This document shows, one piece after another, positions 13,010 through 24,909 of a stretch of 64,000 nt of DNA (positions are counted from its first letter, which is position 1; each line of letters opens with the position of its first letter). The position numbers and the translations under genes are program-made. The stretch covers positions 37,053,007 to 37,117,006 of the forward strand of contig CM067086.1 in NCBI GenBank assembly GCA_034008185.1, read 5' to 3'. The DNA is from Gorsachius magnificus. Its lineage: Eukaryota; Chordata; Aves; Pelecaniformes; Ardeidae. The notes beneath the pieces are model-generated. The model saw only the letters and a program-made list of their open reading frames with translations, was not told the DNA's origin and ran no database searches.

Positions 13010-16000
13010 TCAACCCCCAACCAACCAAATAAACAGCCCAAACCAGGCAATGGCAACTAGCACATTGAAATTAATGTCCATGCAGCAAAAAACAGGGATA
13101 GCTGTTCCCCTGGGTTAACGGCACTGGTGACTAAGGCCAGAGAATCTGTGAAATGAACCCATGGTTCACAACCAGGCCTTTCAGGTAAATCTCTGCAGAT
13201 GGATGGTAAACTCCTGCTCTTGTCTCAGCTCTTCTTCCTGAAGTTGTAACAATTCTGTAATGGTATTGCAGTAATACAAGGACTGCAAACCTGCGTGTTT
13301 TTGAAAATCATAATGCTGACACTAAGACCAGTGACCAGGTGTCCTGTTTTTTGCCTTTTTTTTTTCTCAGTTCCTCAGGCATTATAGAACCAACGGGACA
13401 ACCAGAAGAGACCTTTTTGTTCAGAAACAGTTCTTATCGATATAGCAATCAGAAGTGTCTTTCAGTCTCTTGCAAAGTATTTCTTTACTTCAAAGCTTAA
13501 ACAACATCAAAGAAAGCGTACAGACAAAGCAGTGTTGGAAAGGAAGTAACATGCCCTTATTTTTAGCACTTGCCCACTTGTCACTCTTAAACTCTCATCT
13601 GCCTTTCAAATGGAGTGTAATCTAATTTTTATGCACACTGTATGCTCGTACAGACAATTTCCTATTTCAGAGTATGTCGAGTTTGGTAAAGGCTTTTGTA
13701 CTTTTCCTTAACCTGTTTCAGAAATAGCACTGTCACCATTTGTCTCAGTAATATATAGGATGATGGAAATTGACATTTTTCTATATAGAAGTGAAAAGAA
13801 TATTAGTTTTATCAAAGACTAGATCCCCTCTTCCCCTCCAGTTAGATTTGAATTTGGTCACTTCAGGGTTTACTGTGTAGGATGATTTTAAGCAATGGTC
13901 CCTGTGGTTGCAGGCTCTATCACCTAATAATTGACCATGACAGGAATTATATGTCCAAAGCCAAGGGGTAGAGTGAATAGCATATGTCAGGGTCAATTAT
14001 AAGGTGGAAGACCCTGCAACAAAAAAGACTGCACTGATTAGAGCATGATGTTGACATGGGAGCTGATGTTTCAATGTTATTTCAAAGGGCACTGTCACAG
14101 CCACCCTTCCTTGAGGTCTCAAAATCAGAGGCGGATTATGTCAGTGGTTTATACTGCACATGATGTAATAAAGTTCAATGGGACATTGAAAGTTACAATT
14201 GATTTGTTGCTTTTTTGCAGTGATAAAATGCTTTATCTGTATTGCTCAAAATTAAGCTCACTACTTTGCTAATTGGGTCAAAACAGCTCCGTACTTACTA
14301 GGTTAATTTTCTCATGAAAAATCTGACGGTGAGATGAAAAGAGCATTATAAGTGACACAGTTAAAAACTGTTTTGATTGTTAAAGTTATTAACATTATTT
14401 GTAGTAGCAAAATTGAACAGAATAGAAGCAGTGGAACAGTGAGAAAATAGTCCTTTTTATTACTTAAAGCTATGTTATAAATATTTTATGGTACGGGAAG
14501 ATTTTTACTGTGAAACAAACAGGCCAAAAAAGCTGCTGTTTGCTTCTTCCCCTGAAACTTCAGCAGCTTTAAGCTACTCAAATGTTCTTAATCAGTGATG
14601 AACCACAGAACCATTTCAGAGGTGAGTAATGATCCCAAATTATACAGCACCACAATAAGACACTATAGTTTATTTTTAGATTTTCATTGCACCAGTTCAA
14701 TATTCTGACTCTTTCCTTTGAAAGCTGTTTCTCTACATTTCTGCATCTCTGTAAAAATATCCCAGTCATTTCTGCCTACAAGATCCCAGTGGTTTAGCTC
14801 ATGATGGTGGAGAAGATACTGTAGCTTAACCTCATTAACTAGATAGCTAATTTCTCTCTGTCCTCATGGGTTATTATCCATGACCACATTTTTCCTGGGT
14901 GTTTTGCAGCCAAATAGATGGCTAACTCCCAATAAATTAAAGCCTATAGTGCTAGACACAAAGTTGTTGCATGATAAACATATTATAAGGATTATTGAGT
15001 CTAAACGATTTTTCTTCTCCTCTAGAATAGTTAATAGGAGATCATAGTCTCTAACATACAGAAATGCTCCAAAATTTCCACCTTCAGAGTCTTCACCAGC
15101 AGATAATATAGCTTCACAGGAAACGTGTCACGTTAGATAACAGGGACCTGGTTTTGAATCTTGTACATGTACTTCTTTACAATAAACTCATCTCTGATCT
15201 ACTTTTGTTTCAGTGTAACATTGGAATAGCTCTCATATCTGGTTTGTATTTAAAACTCATGCAAATTTTAAAATTGAAATGTTTATTTCTAAAACCCCCA
15301 TTTTTTTTCATTACAAGTCAGAAAAAGACAGGAGAATGTAAAAGTTCTTCAACCTGTAAATACAACATCCATGCTTAACTTTTCCATTGCAATCAGAATA
15401 GACATATGTAGGATAGAAACTCCTTTGATAGTACAGGCTTTCTGGTGAGCTGGAGGTGCTCAGACATATTTTTTTCCCTTGACAGTATTGAAGGACTTCA
15501 TATGGAGAAAAATACATCAAAATCCCAAGGATTAAGCTGAACAGAAAAAAGGTAAATGAAGGATTTTACCAGTCAAACTTGACAGTTTCTCTTGGTGGCA
15601 TTTACAGTTAGTGCTTTTACTAATAAAGTAAAAATTTCAAACACTGAAAACAGATTTAGTCAAGTGAAAAAACTGTTCAGCTGCCAGTGAATATTAATTT
15701 TAGCTTGCGATAGTGCCTGCTGGAAATGGAAACAGACTGGCCATTTTGACGGAGGGATGACCATACTTTTGACTTGCTGAAGACTGGTAGATTGACTAAC
15801 GAAAATTAAGTTCATTGAAAACTTAGAAAACCTGGCATCGTATAAGGACCATTATCAATAGGTCAAGAACATATATAATGCTGTCTTAGGCTAAATTCTG
15901 TTTCTGTTGTGGTGGTTAATAAGCACAGGTCTAAGAGTCTTCTTGAATGCTAAACAGAAGACAAAGTAAAGTTGCTGAATTTCATAGTCCTGCAGAAACA

Positions 16001-17054
16001 AGTCAAATCACCTATGAAAATGACTACCCTTGTCTTACCAGAACTAGGAACTACAGGATTAACCGTATATATTTTTAGTAGTGTTTATATGGAGCACTTA
16101 AGAGCAAGAAGCCCACAGGCCTGGTAAGTCATCCTTCATGTACAGCGCTGATCACAGGGCCGTATCTGTGTGAATGGCTGGAGACAGACCTGAAGTCACT
16201 GCATGCCTACTTCTGTCTAAAAAGAGGTCAACAGTGTGACAAGGTGCTCGAGCTAATCTTAGCAGTCTGTATTGTCTTGGGCATAACGCACTGTTAGCAT
16301 GGTTGTGCAGCATTCAGAGCAAACCTCTTGATACCTGGCGAGCTTGAAAGGTAGGCAGAATGACCTTGAGTCCTTCTATACCCGGAAGAGGAGATACACC
16401 TCCCGAGAAATTCCTTTCATTCAGATTTCAGTAGTATGTCAATACATCTCATGCTTCCAAACCAGAAGTTTTCTCGCAAAATTTAATTCCCGTGTATCTC
16501 ACAGAAGAGTCGATAATACCCTGTTTGCTGCGAAGTATGTGAAAATTCAGGGAAGTTGTCAATGACAGGCAGCTGAAGCAGCTCCACAGCCAGTTTCTTA
16601 GTTAAAAAGACAGAAGTTTTCCTCCCGTAAAATCTCAAATCATTTTTCTGTATTACATAAACAGCTTTGGGTATTAACAGCAGCGAAAATTCTGCCAGAT
16701 GTTAGATGAGGGAACAGCTCTGAGTGCAGGAGAGTCAGAGTGGGACACTCCAATGCAGGGCAACGGCAGCACATTGCCAGCTACACCCGTGAAAACCGCA
16801 GCATCCCCGTTTCAGACTTGGCATGGTAAGCAAAGGAGGAAACGATTTTCCAAATCTTCGTTTCAAAATGGAAATATTCTTCTAACATTGCGTCTGCTTT
16901 ATACAGGCAGTATTCCATTACTTACTAGTGATTATAATAGGAAATCTTTTAATTAAGAACTTCAGCAGTTCACCTTTAACTGCCAATCACTGGATAATTG
17001 GCCCTTTTCTAATACGCACTGTAGCTCAGGTATGCTAAAGCGACTGTTCCTCAG

Positions 17055-17079
17055 AATAACTTACTGAAAGTAAGTTATT
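17055..17079. repeat. Perfect hairpin, 10-base arms
   Basis: AATAACTTAC (17055-17064) and its exact reverse complement GTAAGTTATT (17070-17079) flank a five-base TGAAA loop. No longer terminal repeats or target-site duplications are evident, so this is reported as an inverted repeat and not as a transposon. Confidence 0.85.
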
Positions 17080-19719
17080 TTTGGAACTCATTTATAAGAG
17101 AACTTAATTTTGGGATACTGCATTGCATTTTTTAATCCTCTGACAGGTTCCTCCAGTTATATTAATTCATTATAATTATTTTCAACTTTCTAGGCAGAAC
17201 ATGGTGAGAAAGCAGTGCTGAGCCACTGCTGGCTTTCTGTACAAAGTAGCCTGTACTTCCCCGAGAAGAAAGGCAGCTTTGGTGAATTTTATTGTTTCAG
17301 CTGCTGCAGCAATATAGCAGAATGTCTCGGGGATATCAGCTTGAGAGATGATGCACTGCCTTTTGTCCACTGTCGTATGGCAGAACCTTTTAGGAGCAGT
17401 GACACCACACCAGAGATATTTCATCAGGTGAGTGAGAGCAAACAGATTTTCTCACCGAATATATTCCAAATAATTTGAAAACAGCATCAATACAGATTTG
17501 GTTTGAAACTCCCCCTTTACTAATTCAATTTTGACGTATTTCACAAATTCTGGGAGCCAAATCCCACTTTTTTATTTGTGCAAGTAACTACTGATGTCTT
17601 CATGAAATGGAAGCAAAAATTCCAGTCTCGCTAGCAAATGAAGCAGACTTTGGTCCTGCAGTGTCATATGTAACTTCCACTTCAAACAAGTCTGACTTGT
17701 AAGTGGAAATTTGTTTTTTGAAAGCTGTAAAAATGAACGCAATAGAACCATCTGCTGAAAAAACAGCAACATTATATCAGAATAGATTAATATTAACAGA
17801 CCTTTGAGAAAATAGGGGACTTCAGAGTTACTATCTTTTCCAGATCTTCTAACAATGCCACTTAGAAGAGAGCTTTACAGGTCTTTGGATATTTGTTATA
17901 AAGCTGTGTGATTAGAGCTACTGATTTTATGGCCTCTCCCTTTTCCAAAGCTGCAGAATAACTTACATACAAGATTTTTAGACTTTCCACGTATCATTGC
18001 TAAGTATTGTAAATGAACACCTTTTAAGTGTTCACAACTACTAGATGAATTATTCTTTCTTGTGATAATCAAAATATTTCATTCAAACCCAGAAAAGATA
18101 CAGCAGCATGTATGATAAAATACCCCCCTCCTTTTTTTTTTTTTGCAATAAATCAAATACCTTTGTTCTGCCTTTTTTTCAGTTCCTCAGAGGTGCGGTT
18201 ATTTTCTGCCAGTTTATGGACTATGCAGTATTGCTTCATTCAATTGTCATCTCTGCTAAACAATCTCTTGAGTACACCGGATTTAGAGTCTTAATTCAGA
18301 ACAGGCCTCCATTACCTTTTGGAGCCAAAAGAGAAGCCCTGACCCCCTACCAACATCCCTGCCCTTTCATCAGAATTTTACATCTAAGCAACCCTCTTTC
18401 AGATCATCTAAGATGTTCTGAAGAGTAAAAAACCTTTCTAAGAATTATGCATTAAGACATCGTCACTAAACTTGAAGGAAATCCAACTGTCCTGTAATTC
18501 CAATGCAAGTCAAATATTTTGTCTCATAACTGCTGGCCTGTGATGGCCAAAGCATGAACTGAGGACTTATTTTATAAAACATGTGCTTTTTGTAATTATT
18601 CCTACGCAGAAAAATCCATGTCGTGATTACTACCTCTTCAGAACTACTTACAAGTTTTATACTGATTGCCACTTTTTCAAAAGTGTATTTAAGACAGCAT
18701 CACCTTAATATCTGCCCATAATTATCCACTCCTGCTTTACAAGTTCCAGTGACTTACTGTACAAATCATGTGCAGACTCAAGTAACCTAAAAAAAAAAAC
18801 AAAACTCTTTCAAACTGTTTCATGAGCTGTAAATAAAAAATTGCATATATCTATTTTGCTAGGCATTTATTTTGGCACATTTATTAACAAAATGCTATAA
18901 ACAAATGCTTTTTCTTAGAATATTTTCTTCTCTATTTTCTTCTACCTCTTCTCTTCCTGGGAACTTCAGACCCAAGAATAAATGTGCAAGGAACTTGCTT
19001 TTCAGAGGCTTGCGCAAAGCCCGATTGGTAGATTGTTATATAGCACTGTATAGTACCATATTACAAGGGGCTGATAAGTGAGCACTCGCAATGCATAAAG
19101 CATACCCTTCACCCCAGCCCTGAGGAGCAAAGCCTTTTATGTTAGCTGCGCCCATTGCTGCAACCAAATTCAATAGGAACCATGAATCGGCATTCCTGGT
19201 CACTGCCAGTTTACAGCTTGTAGACACCAGCAGTGGCACCGGAGACGAAGACAGTGAGCGGGGCAGGACTGAGGCTCACCCCGAGCCACCGCGTTTGTCC
19301 CTGCTGACCCTGTGCACCGAGGGTGAGCAGCCAACAGCACACCACTGGTTTCTTCTCCCCGTTTTGGACCCACAGGCCCTTGAAAATCAGAGCCTGAAGA
19401 GCAGCGGGCCCTCAGACTGCTGCTCAAAACACCGCCCCAATACCCCCCAGCAGTGGTTTTACCTGGTGGTATAAGGCTCCTATTAAAGCTAGCCTAGCAA
19501 TACGGTTTCATCGGCAGAAGTAAGCCACAGGTTTCTTCTATGACTTGGGAGAAATAAATTCGTGTCTGGATTCAGAGACTGGGGCACCTGGGTAAGCTTT
19601 TCAGCCTGCAAACCTACAGTGGCATCCATCGCACGTGTTAATAGCAGGATTGCTCAGAAAATTAGCGCCAAAAGGCGACGGCATCACAAGATTACATTTT
19701 TGGTCTGCAGAAGCTGAAC

Positions 19720-21000
19720 CCGAGGGTGCAGGGGGACATTTTGTACTCGCAGGCGAGCACAGAGGCCTTCAGCGAGGCAGCCGGGGGGGTCTGGTCTCCT
19801 CTTCCTCCCTGCTCGCCTCCCGCTTCGGCCCCTCGACACGGGCTGCTGGAGGACACTGCGGCGACCGGGAAGGGGCTCCCTTCATCAGCGCCCCCCCCCC
19901 CCCAGGGACGGGGCGAAGGGCGGGGGAGGCGCCGCCCGGGGGTCACGCGCCGCCCGGTTCGCCGAGCAGCTTCCCGGGGCGGCTGGGAGCGCCCGCGCCG
20001 GGCTCCGGCTGCCGCAGCCGTGACTGCGACTGGCGCGCGGCGGCCTGTGAAGCCCCGCGGCATTTCCTCCCCTCACGGCGGACCCTCCCGGCCCCGGGCC
20101 GGGGTGAAGCCGGGCTGCGACTACGCCCCGCTGTCCCCTCAGCAGCCACCCGAGGGGAAGGGGACGGACCGGCCACCTCACTCGGTCTGTCCCACTCCCT
20201 ACACAGCAAGCGCTTAGAACCGGTCCGTCGCTGCTCGCCGTACACAAGCAGGAAAGAAGTGGGCAGGGGAGCTGAGGCGAGCCCGCTGCCGCGCCAAGTT
20301 GACACAGCAGCCCCAGCAGCAGGCGGCCCGCCTGGGCCTACCGCTGCGGCCGCCCTGCCCTTCATAGGCGTCCCGCGCGCTGCCTCCGCGGCCGCGCCCT
20401 CCACGCCGCCCCCCGGGCCGGCAGCGCGGTGGCCTCACCCCGGCACGGAGAGGCGGTAGCCCGCCGTCCGCCCGGCCGCTCGGCAGTCTCCCGGCCTGCC
20501 CCGGGAGGAGGGTCCGCTGAGGGGAGGCGGCCAGGCGGTAGTAGTAGCAACAGAGAAGCCGGCGGCGTGAGCGGCCCGGGGCGGCCGGGCTCCTTCCCCA
20601 CTGCGTTTCGCAGCTGTCAGGCACCCCCCGTTAGTGTTACCGCCCCCCGCGCCCGTGAGCAACATGCGAGTAGTGGCTCTGATCAGGTAACGGGCTGAGG
20701 GAGCGCCCGTGTGGGCGAGAGAGCGGCGTCTCGCAGGCGGAGGGAGGGCGCGGGGAGAGGCCGAGCCCGCCCAGAAGCAGCCCGGGGGTCGCGCTCCACC
20801 CAGCGCCGCCTGGGAGACCCTTCTGCCCGGGCTCTTCCCGCCTGTCCTGCCGTCCCCCCGCCCCTCAGCGGAGCGGGAGGGCTCCGGCTGCGCCTGGGGC
20901 TTGGGCGGCTGCCGGCCCTGCCCGCTGCCTGCGGGCTGGCTGCCTTGAGTGGCGGGGTGAGGCGATCCTTGCCTCCTGCCTGGAGGCAGGGTTAAAGCTG
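19720..21000. promoter_or_regulatory. CpG island promoter of DPH6, possibly bidirectional
   Basis: GC content and CpG frequency jump sharply here compared with the AT-rich DNA on both sides. The island contains the DPH6 start codon at 20664 and the first about 310 bases of intron 1. GC boxes are visible, for example GGGCGGGG at 19918-19925 and CCCCGCCCC at 20856-20864. I see no TATA box close to the start codon, as is usual for housekeeping genes. A run of 13 C lies at 19891-19903. The exact transcription start cannot be read from sequence. CpG island promoters often fire in both directions, and human DPH6 has a divergent noncoding transcript, so a minus-strand transcript is plausible but not shown. 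The long GC-rich open frames here are chance products of base composition. Confidence 0.85.
20664..20686 (+). CDS. DPH6: DPH6 coding exon 1 (start codon)
   Basis: The exon encodes MRVVALI plus the first two bases (AG) of a serine codon, and ends at a clear donor, CAG followed by GTAACG. The ATG has A at position -3, a good initiation context, and the peptide matches the conserved start of DPH6 proteins. The split serine codon is completed by the T at 24815, giving the SGGKDS loop. This exon is too short to find by ORF length; it was located by working back from the loop in exon 2. The exon lies in the CpG island. The 5' untranslated region cannot be delimited from sequence alone. Confidence 0.92.
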
Positions 21001-24000
21001 TAAGAAATTCTCTCCTGCTTTCCCCTTATGCCCGGGACACTCAACAACTACTAAGTGTCTGTTTTAAAGAAGAAAAAAAAAGAAAAAAAAAAAAGCAAAA
21101 ATCCCCCAAACAACACCCCAAATTATTTTCCTGCCTCGCCTGCTCCTCGTTATCCTGGGCTCCCGGGTTACCCTGTCCCCTGCCCGGGCTGTGGGGCGGG
21201 AGAGGCGGCGGCGGGGAGAGCCCCTGCCCCGAGCCCTGCGGTGAGAGGCAGTTCTGCTCAGCTGCAGGGGAATTTCCAGGTGCTTTGCTTGTCCTTTCCA
21301 AATATCGTAAGCTCTCTTAGGAGAGATTTTTCTAGTGCGTCTTTTGAGAGAGATTTCATTTTGCTCATTTTAAAAAAGATGGAGCTCACTCATTTAAACA
21401 GTCGAAGTTTGTTACAGTCCTGCCTGTCAGGGGCTGCTGTGTTTGCTCCCCCCACACTCCTGCTGCTTTTTGTCAGTTTCTGCAGTTCTTGTACTGTAGG
21501 TGGCTTTTTGTATTTTTTAGAAAAAGATTAATGTAATTTTCTAATAAGGATAGGTGTGTTTGCTTCTTGAGAAACAATAATTAGAAAACAAGCTAGGAAA
21601 CCTGTAAATGGATAAAGGTTGTGTGGATGCAAGCAGTGTATTTTTGGTTCTGGGTGCAGTAACTGTTTACTGAAGTCTTAACATTTAATGTATTAACTTC
21701 TCTCAGGCAATGTCTACTATCAAACCTTGTTGAAATTTTGGTTTGGCTGCAACACTTGCAGATCATTCCAAACATCATCTAAAGAGGAAAAAATACAGCA
21801 AATGTTATCTACGTTTTTCAAGATTTGCTTAAATACAGAACAGGAGAATCAGCTTTGGTACTTTTTTTTGTTCTATAGATAAGATTTTGCCTTCCAGGAT
21901 TATCTATTTTGGTATTCTCTAAGCAGAGGAATGTGTTAAAAGGCAGGATGAAATAAAATCCTAAAATCACGTTTCTAACACAATTGCTATTTTAATGGGC
22001 AATTTTACAAGGATGGATTTAGTTTCACTAATAGTTTTAAGAAGAGTTTTAAAGAGACATCAAAGTGTCTGAAATCTTTGTAACAGAGCTAGCCTCAAAG
22101 ATCAGAGGGGGGGGAAAAAGTATTTGAAAAGTGCTGCTTACTTCTGAAAAGGTCAGGATTATGTATAAAACTACTTTAACCTGTTTCTTTTTCTTCTAAA
22201 ATGTGGGCCATATGTAAAGTTGATAGTCTTGCTTTAAGGTGGTATTTATGGGGTAAACCCTGCATTGTGTTTTGTGCTAAATCATAGACATTTTAAAGCC
22301 AGTCTGCTACCTGAAATACGATGTTTTTCAACTCTTTAATTCTTCTAGAATTTTCTTTCTGTGTATGGTTACACTTGTCAATAGAACGGCATTTTGCTCA
22401 GAAGTCTTTCACAGTCCTGTATCTTTATGATTACCATATTTTTTTTTCTTCTGCTATTTTGTTTGTTTATAAGCCTACCTGTTAACATACTTAAAACACT
22501 GTCGAAATTGACCCTGCCTGTGGGAGGGTCAAACTTCATACAGTTTTCTACAAAAAGGCCTTGTGATTTTTTTGTGATGAGAGTTGAGAGGAGTCCCCAG
22601 GCTACCTCAATACCTACCCCCATCTCTCTTCTTAAAGCTTTTTTTTTTGTTGTTCTTGGGTTTTGTTTTTTTTTTTTCCTTGGTTTTGGTTGGGGTTGTT
22701 TTTGTTTGTTTGTTTGTTGGTTTTGGTTTTTTTTTTTGTTACAATCTATTAAATAACAGCCAGACTGGGACTGTGCCGAGTCCATCTTCCTCTGTCAGCA
22801 TGGGCTGTCTGACTTCGTTGGTCTTAACTGTCATGTGTTTTACAGCTAGGGTGGAAGGCCTTGTAGGTAGGCACCATTTCATTTTGTTTCTTGGTATGGT
22901 TACTTTTTAGGGCCATGGTAACAGTAATATAGAAATAAATAACTGTACAGTAGCATGTGATCCAGTGATCACTCTACAAATTTCAGTCAAGTAATCAGTG
23001 GTCAAATGTGGGAAATTTGAATCTAGCCTCATTTTTTTTTTTAATAAATTAATTGGAAAAAAACTAATAGATTGATTCTAGTGTCCTTTTATTTTTTCAT
23101 TTAACAAAATTAATATTGAAATGCTGTAAACAGCATAGGCAGTTACCTACTGTCATATAATTATTTTTCTGAAGCTGTGTTTGGAGTTGAAATCAGAACT
23201 AGTGGGAGGCTTTTATTTTTTAGAATGAAGTAATTCAGAAAGAAAAGAGCCTTTGTCTTATTATGATTCTGTTAAGCCTGAAATTTCACATTATAAAGTG
23301 AATACTATCTACATTTTCAAGCTATCAAGCACAGTATCCAGAATTAATGAACATATGATTTTTTTAAATTTCTTTTTTTTGTCCATATATAGGTTAGAAG
23401 AAAGTTGTAGGTATGCATGAGAATAATGTCAGGTAGAGATGGAACCTCACATTAGGAAACTATTATCTTATTTATATTTACTTTTATAGCACTGAAACAT
23501 AAGCAACTGCTTTATAAAAATCTGTTAAGTACGAAAGGATGCCATGTTATTTATACTATTTCTACTTTAGGTTTGAGTTATAGAGCAAATTAAGGTCAGC
23601 ATGCAGAATTTTATTCTGGATAAAAGCAGAAATGGAGAGGAATAGCTGTATGGTTACGTTGCTGTAACGCACTTTCAAGCTCTTGTATAGAGAGAGGGCT
23701 AGATGAAAGTGGGACCTTCAAATTAGAAATGCTGAAGTTTGTTAGTAATAGCGTGGTCACAAGGAAACTGACGGTCTATTGTAGCAAGGACTACTTGTAC
23801 TGCCTGTCCTCCTGTCCATGCCTCAGTGGCTCTAAGGCAAGATGCAGTTTTACAGAGCTGGTCTAGGTGTCTGTTCCAGTTCCTGACCTGGACTGGTTTT
23901 TGTGCCTTGGCATTCAAAGAATCTGTGCAGACAGTCCACCTGCACTTGTAGTTTGAAGGCTGTGAGTCAGAACGTGGATTTTGTAAGCAATGTGTATTTT

Positions 24001-24814
24001 ACAGCATTCTTAGTTTTATTGTTAGACTGTAATATTTCTTTTAGTAGTGATTAAAACCCATGAAAAATACTGTGTTTCGGTTACACCGGGAAAGCAGGAC
24101 TCTTTCCTCACTGATAGTGGAAAAGGTTCCAGTAGATCTTGAATGAATGTCAAAATTACTTGTATTCTCTGTGTTAGAGTATCAACTCTTTGCCTCGGAG
24201 AAGAGTATCTTTCCGTTTGTTTTTCTAATTTTTTTTAATCAGCAGTATTTAGTTTTATTTGCAGTTATATGCAGTAAAAAAAGTGTATGTTCAGTGCGCT
24301 GTCAGCTGAACCTGCTCTACTGCCTGTAATAATTACACCTTTTGAGAATGGGAAGTATGTTGAAAATGTGGAAACGCTAGGCAAAGTATCCCATGAAGGA
24401 TAAATGTTGTTCCTAACATGACAGTCTTCATTTAAAAAGATTGCTAATGCTGGCAACTCTCTGGAGCAGATACTGGTTTTTTAATCCAAGTTATTTAGTA
24501 ACGAGTACAGAGTTATTTGTCTCTGGAGTAGAAGACAGTCCTTGTTCTGAAGGGATTCCACTGTAAGTGGCTGTTCTTCATGGAATGTCCCAGATTAACA
24601 GTAAGATACAGAACTGGATATTTGCTTTGTGGATACTGTATGTAGGCACTATATATATAAAGTAAATGTTGTATGATGAAATCATCCTTTTTTTTATTTC
24701 AGAACTCTATAACCAGCTCTGCTGATACTAATTTTCAACTAGTTAGGCAAAAGTCATAAGGGGCTAAAACATTTATCAGTACTTTTAATTGCCACTACTT
24801 CCTTTTTCTTACAG
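20687..24814 (+). other. DPH6: DPH6 intron 1
   Basis: This 4,128-base intron has donor GTAACG and acceptor CTTTTTCTTACAG after a pyrimidine-rich stretch. Its first few hundred bases belong to the CpG island and include a loose G-quadruplex-like cluster (21186-21216) with one 12-base loop. The rest is AT-rich, with a T/G-rich low-complexity block at about 22639-22740. No other gene was seen. Confidence 0.85.
22639..22740 (+). repeat. T/G-rich low-complexity tract
   Basis: The tract consists of long T runs mixed with TTTG and TTGG units, including several consecutive GTTT repeats. The flanking open frames are translations of this simple sequence (Phe/Leu/Val-rich on one strand, Lys/Gln-rich on the other) and are not genes. 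Confidence 0.85.
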
Positions 24815-24909
24815 TGGTGGGAAGGACAGCTGTTATAATATGATGCAGTGTGTTGCTGCTGGACATCAGATTGTTGCTCTAGCCAATTTAAGACCTGCTG
24901 AAAACACAG
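24815..24909 (+). CDS. DPH6: DPH6 coding exon 2 (ATP-binding PP-loop)
   Basis: This 95-base exon encodes residues 8-39 and the first base of codon 40. Its first base completes Ser8 of the SGGKDS signature (residues 8-13), the PP-loop that binds ATP in the adenine-nucleotide alpha-hydrolase/ATP-pyrophosphatase superfamily. It continues with CYNMMQCVAAGHQIVALANL, a segment strongly conserved among animal DPH6 proteins, then RPAEN. The acceptor is TTTTTCTTACAG and the donor is ACAG followed by GTATGG. The open frame runs past the donor into intron 2, but the family resemblance stops at the splice site. Confidence 0.95.

Larger units (their letters stand above)
7790..19700. other. Intergenic DNA, no gene seen
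   Basis: No exon, RNA gene or recognisable interspersed repeat was found. The stretch contains ordinary AT-rich sequence with A-runs at about 8703-8718, 9104-9120 and 12992-13009 and a perfect hairpin at 17055-17079. GC content and CpG frequency begin to rise after about 19,230 as the sequence approaches the DPH6 CpG island. Short open frames here have no recognisable domains and no splice context that would join them. Confidence 0.55.

Noticed and set aside
19635..20624. Long overlapping open frames on both strands near 19.6-20.6 kb (up to 274 codons)
   Set aside because: They lie in the CpG island, where stop codons are rare by composition. They are Pro/Ala/Gly/Arg-rich, overlap in several frames on both strands and show no domain or splice context.
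20429..20698. Open frame covering the DPH6 start region in another frame
   Set aside because: It reads across the exon 1 donor and out of frame with MRVVALI; the DPH6 frame is supported by the join to SGGKDS in exon 2.
21186..21216. G-run cluster in early intron 1 as a G-quadruplex
   Set aside because: One loop is 12 bases long, outside the strict definition, and G runs are expected in a CpG island.
22378..22910. Open frames of 108-135 codons on both strands
   Set aside because: They are created by the T/G-rich low-complexity tract; the peptides are almost pure Phe/Leu/Val or Lys/Gln.
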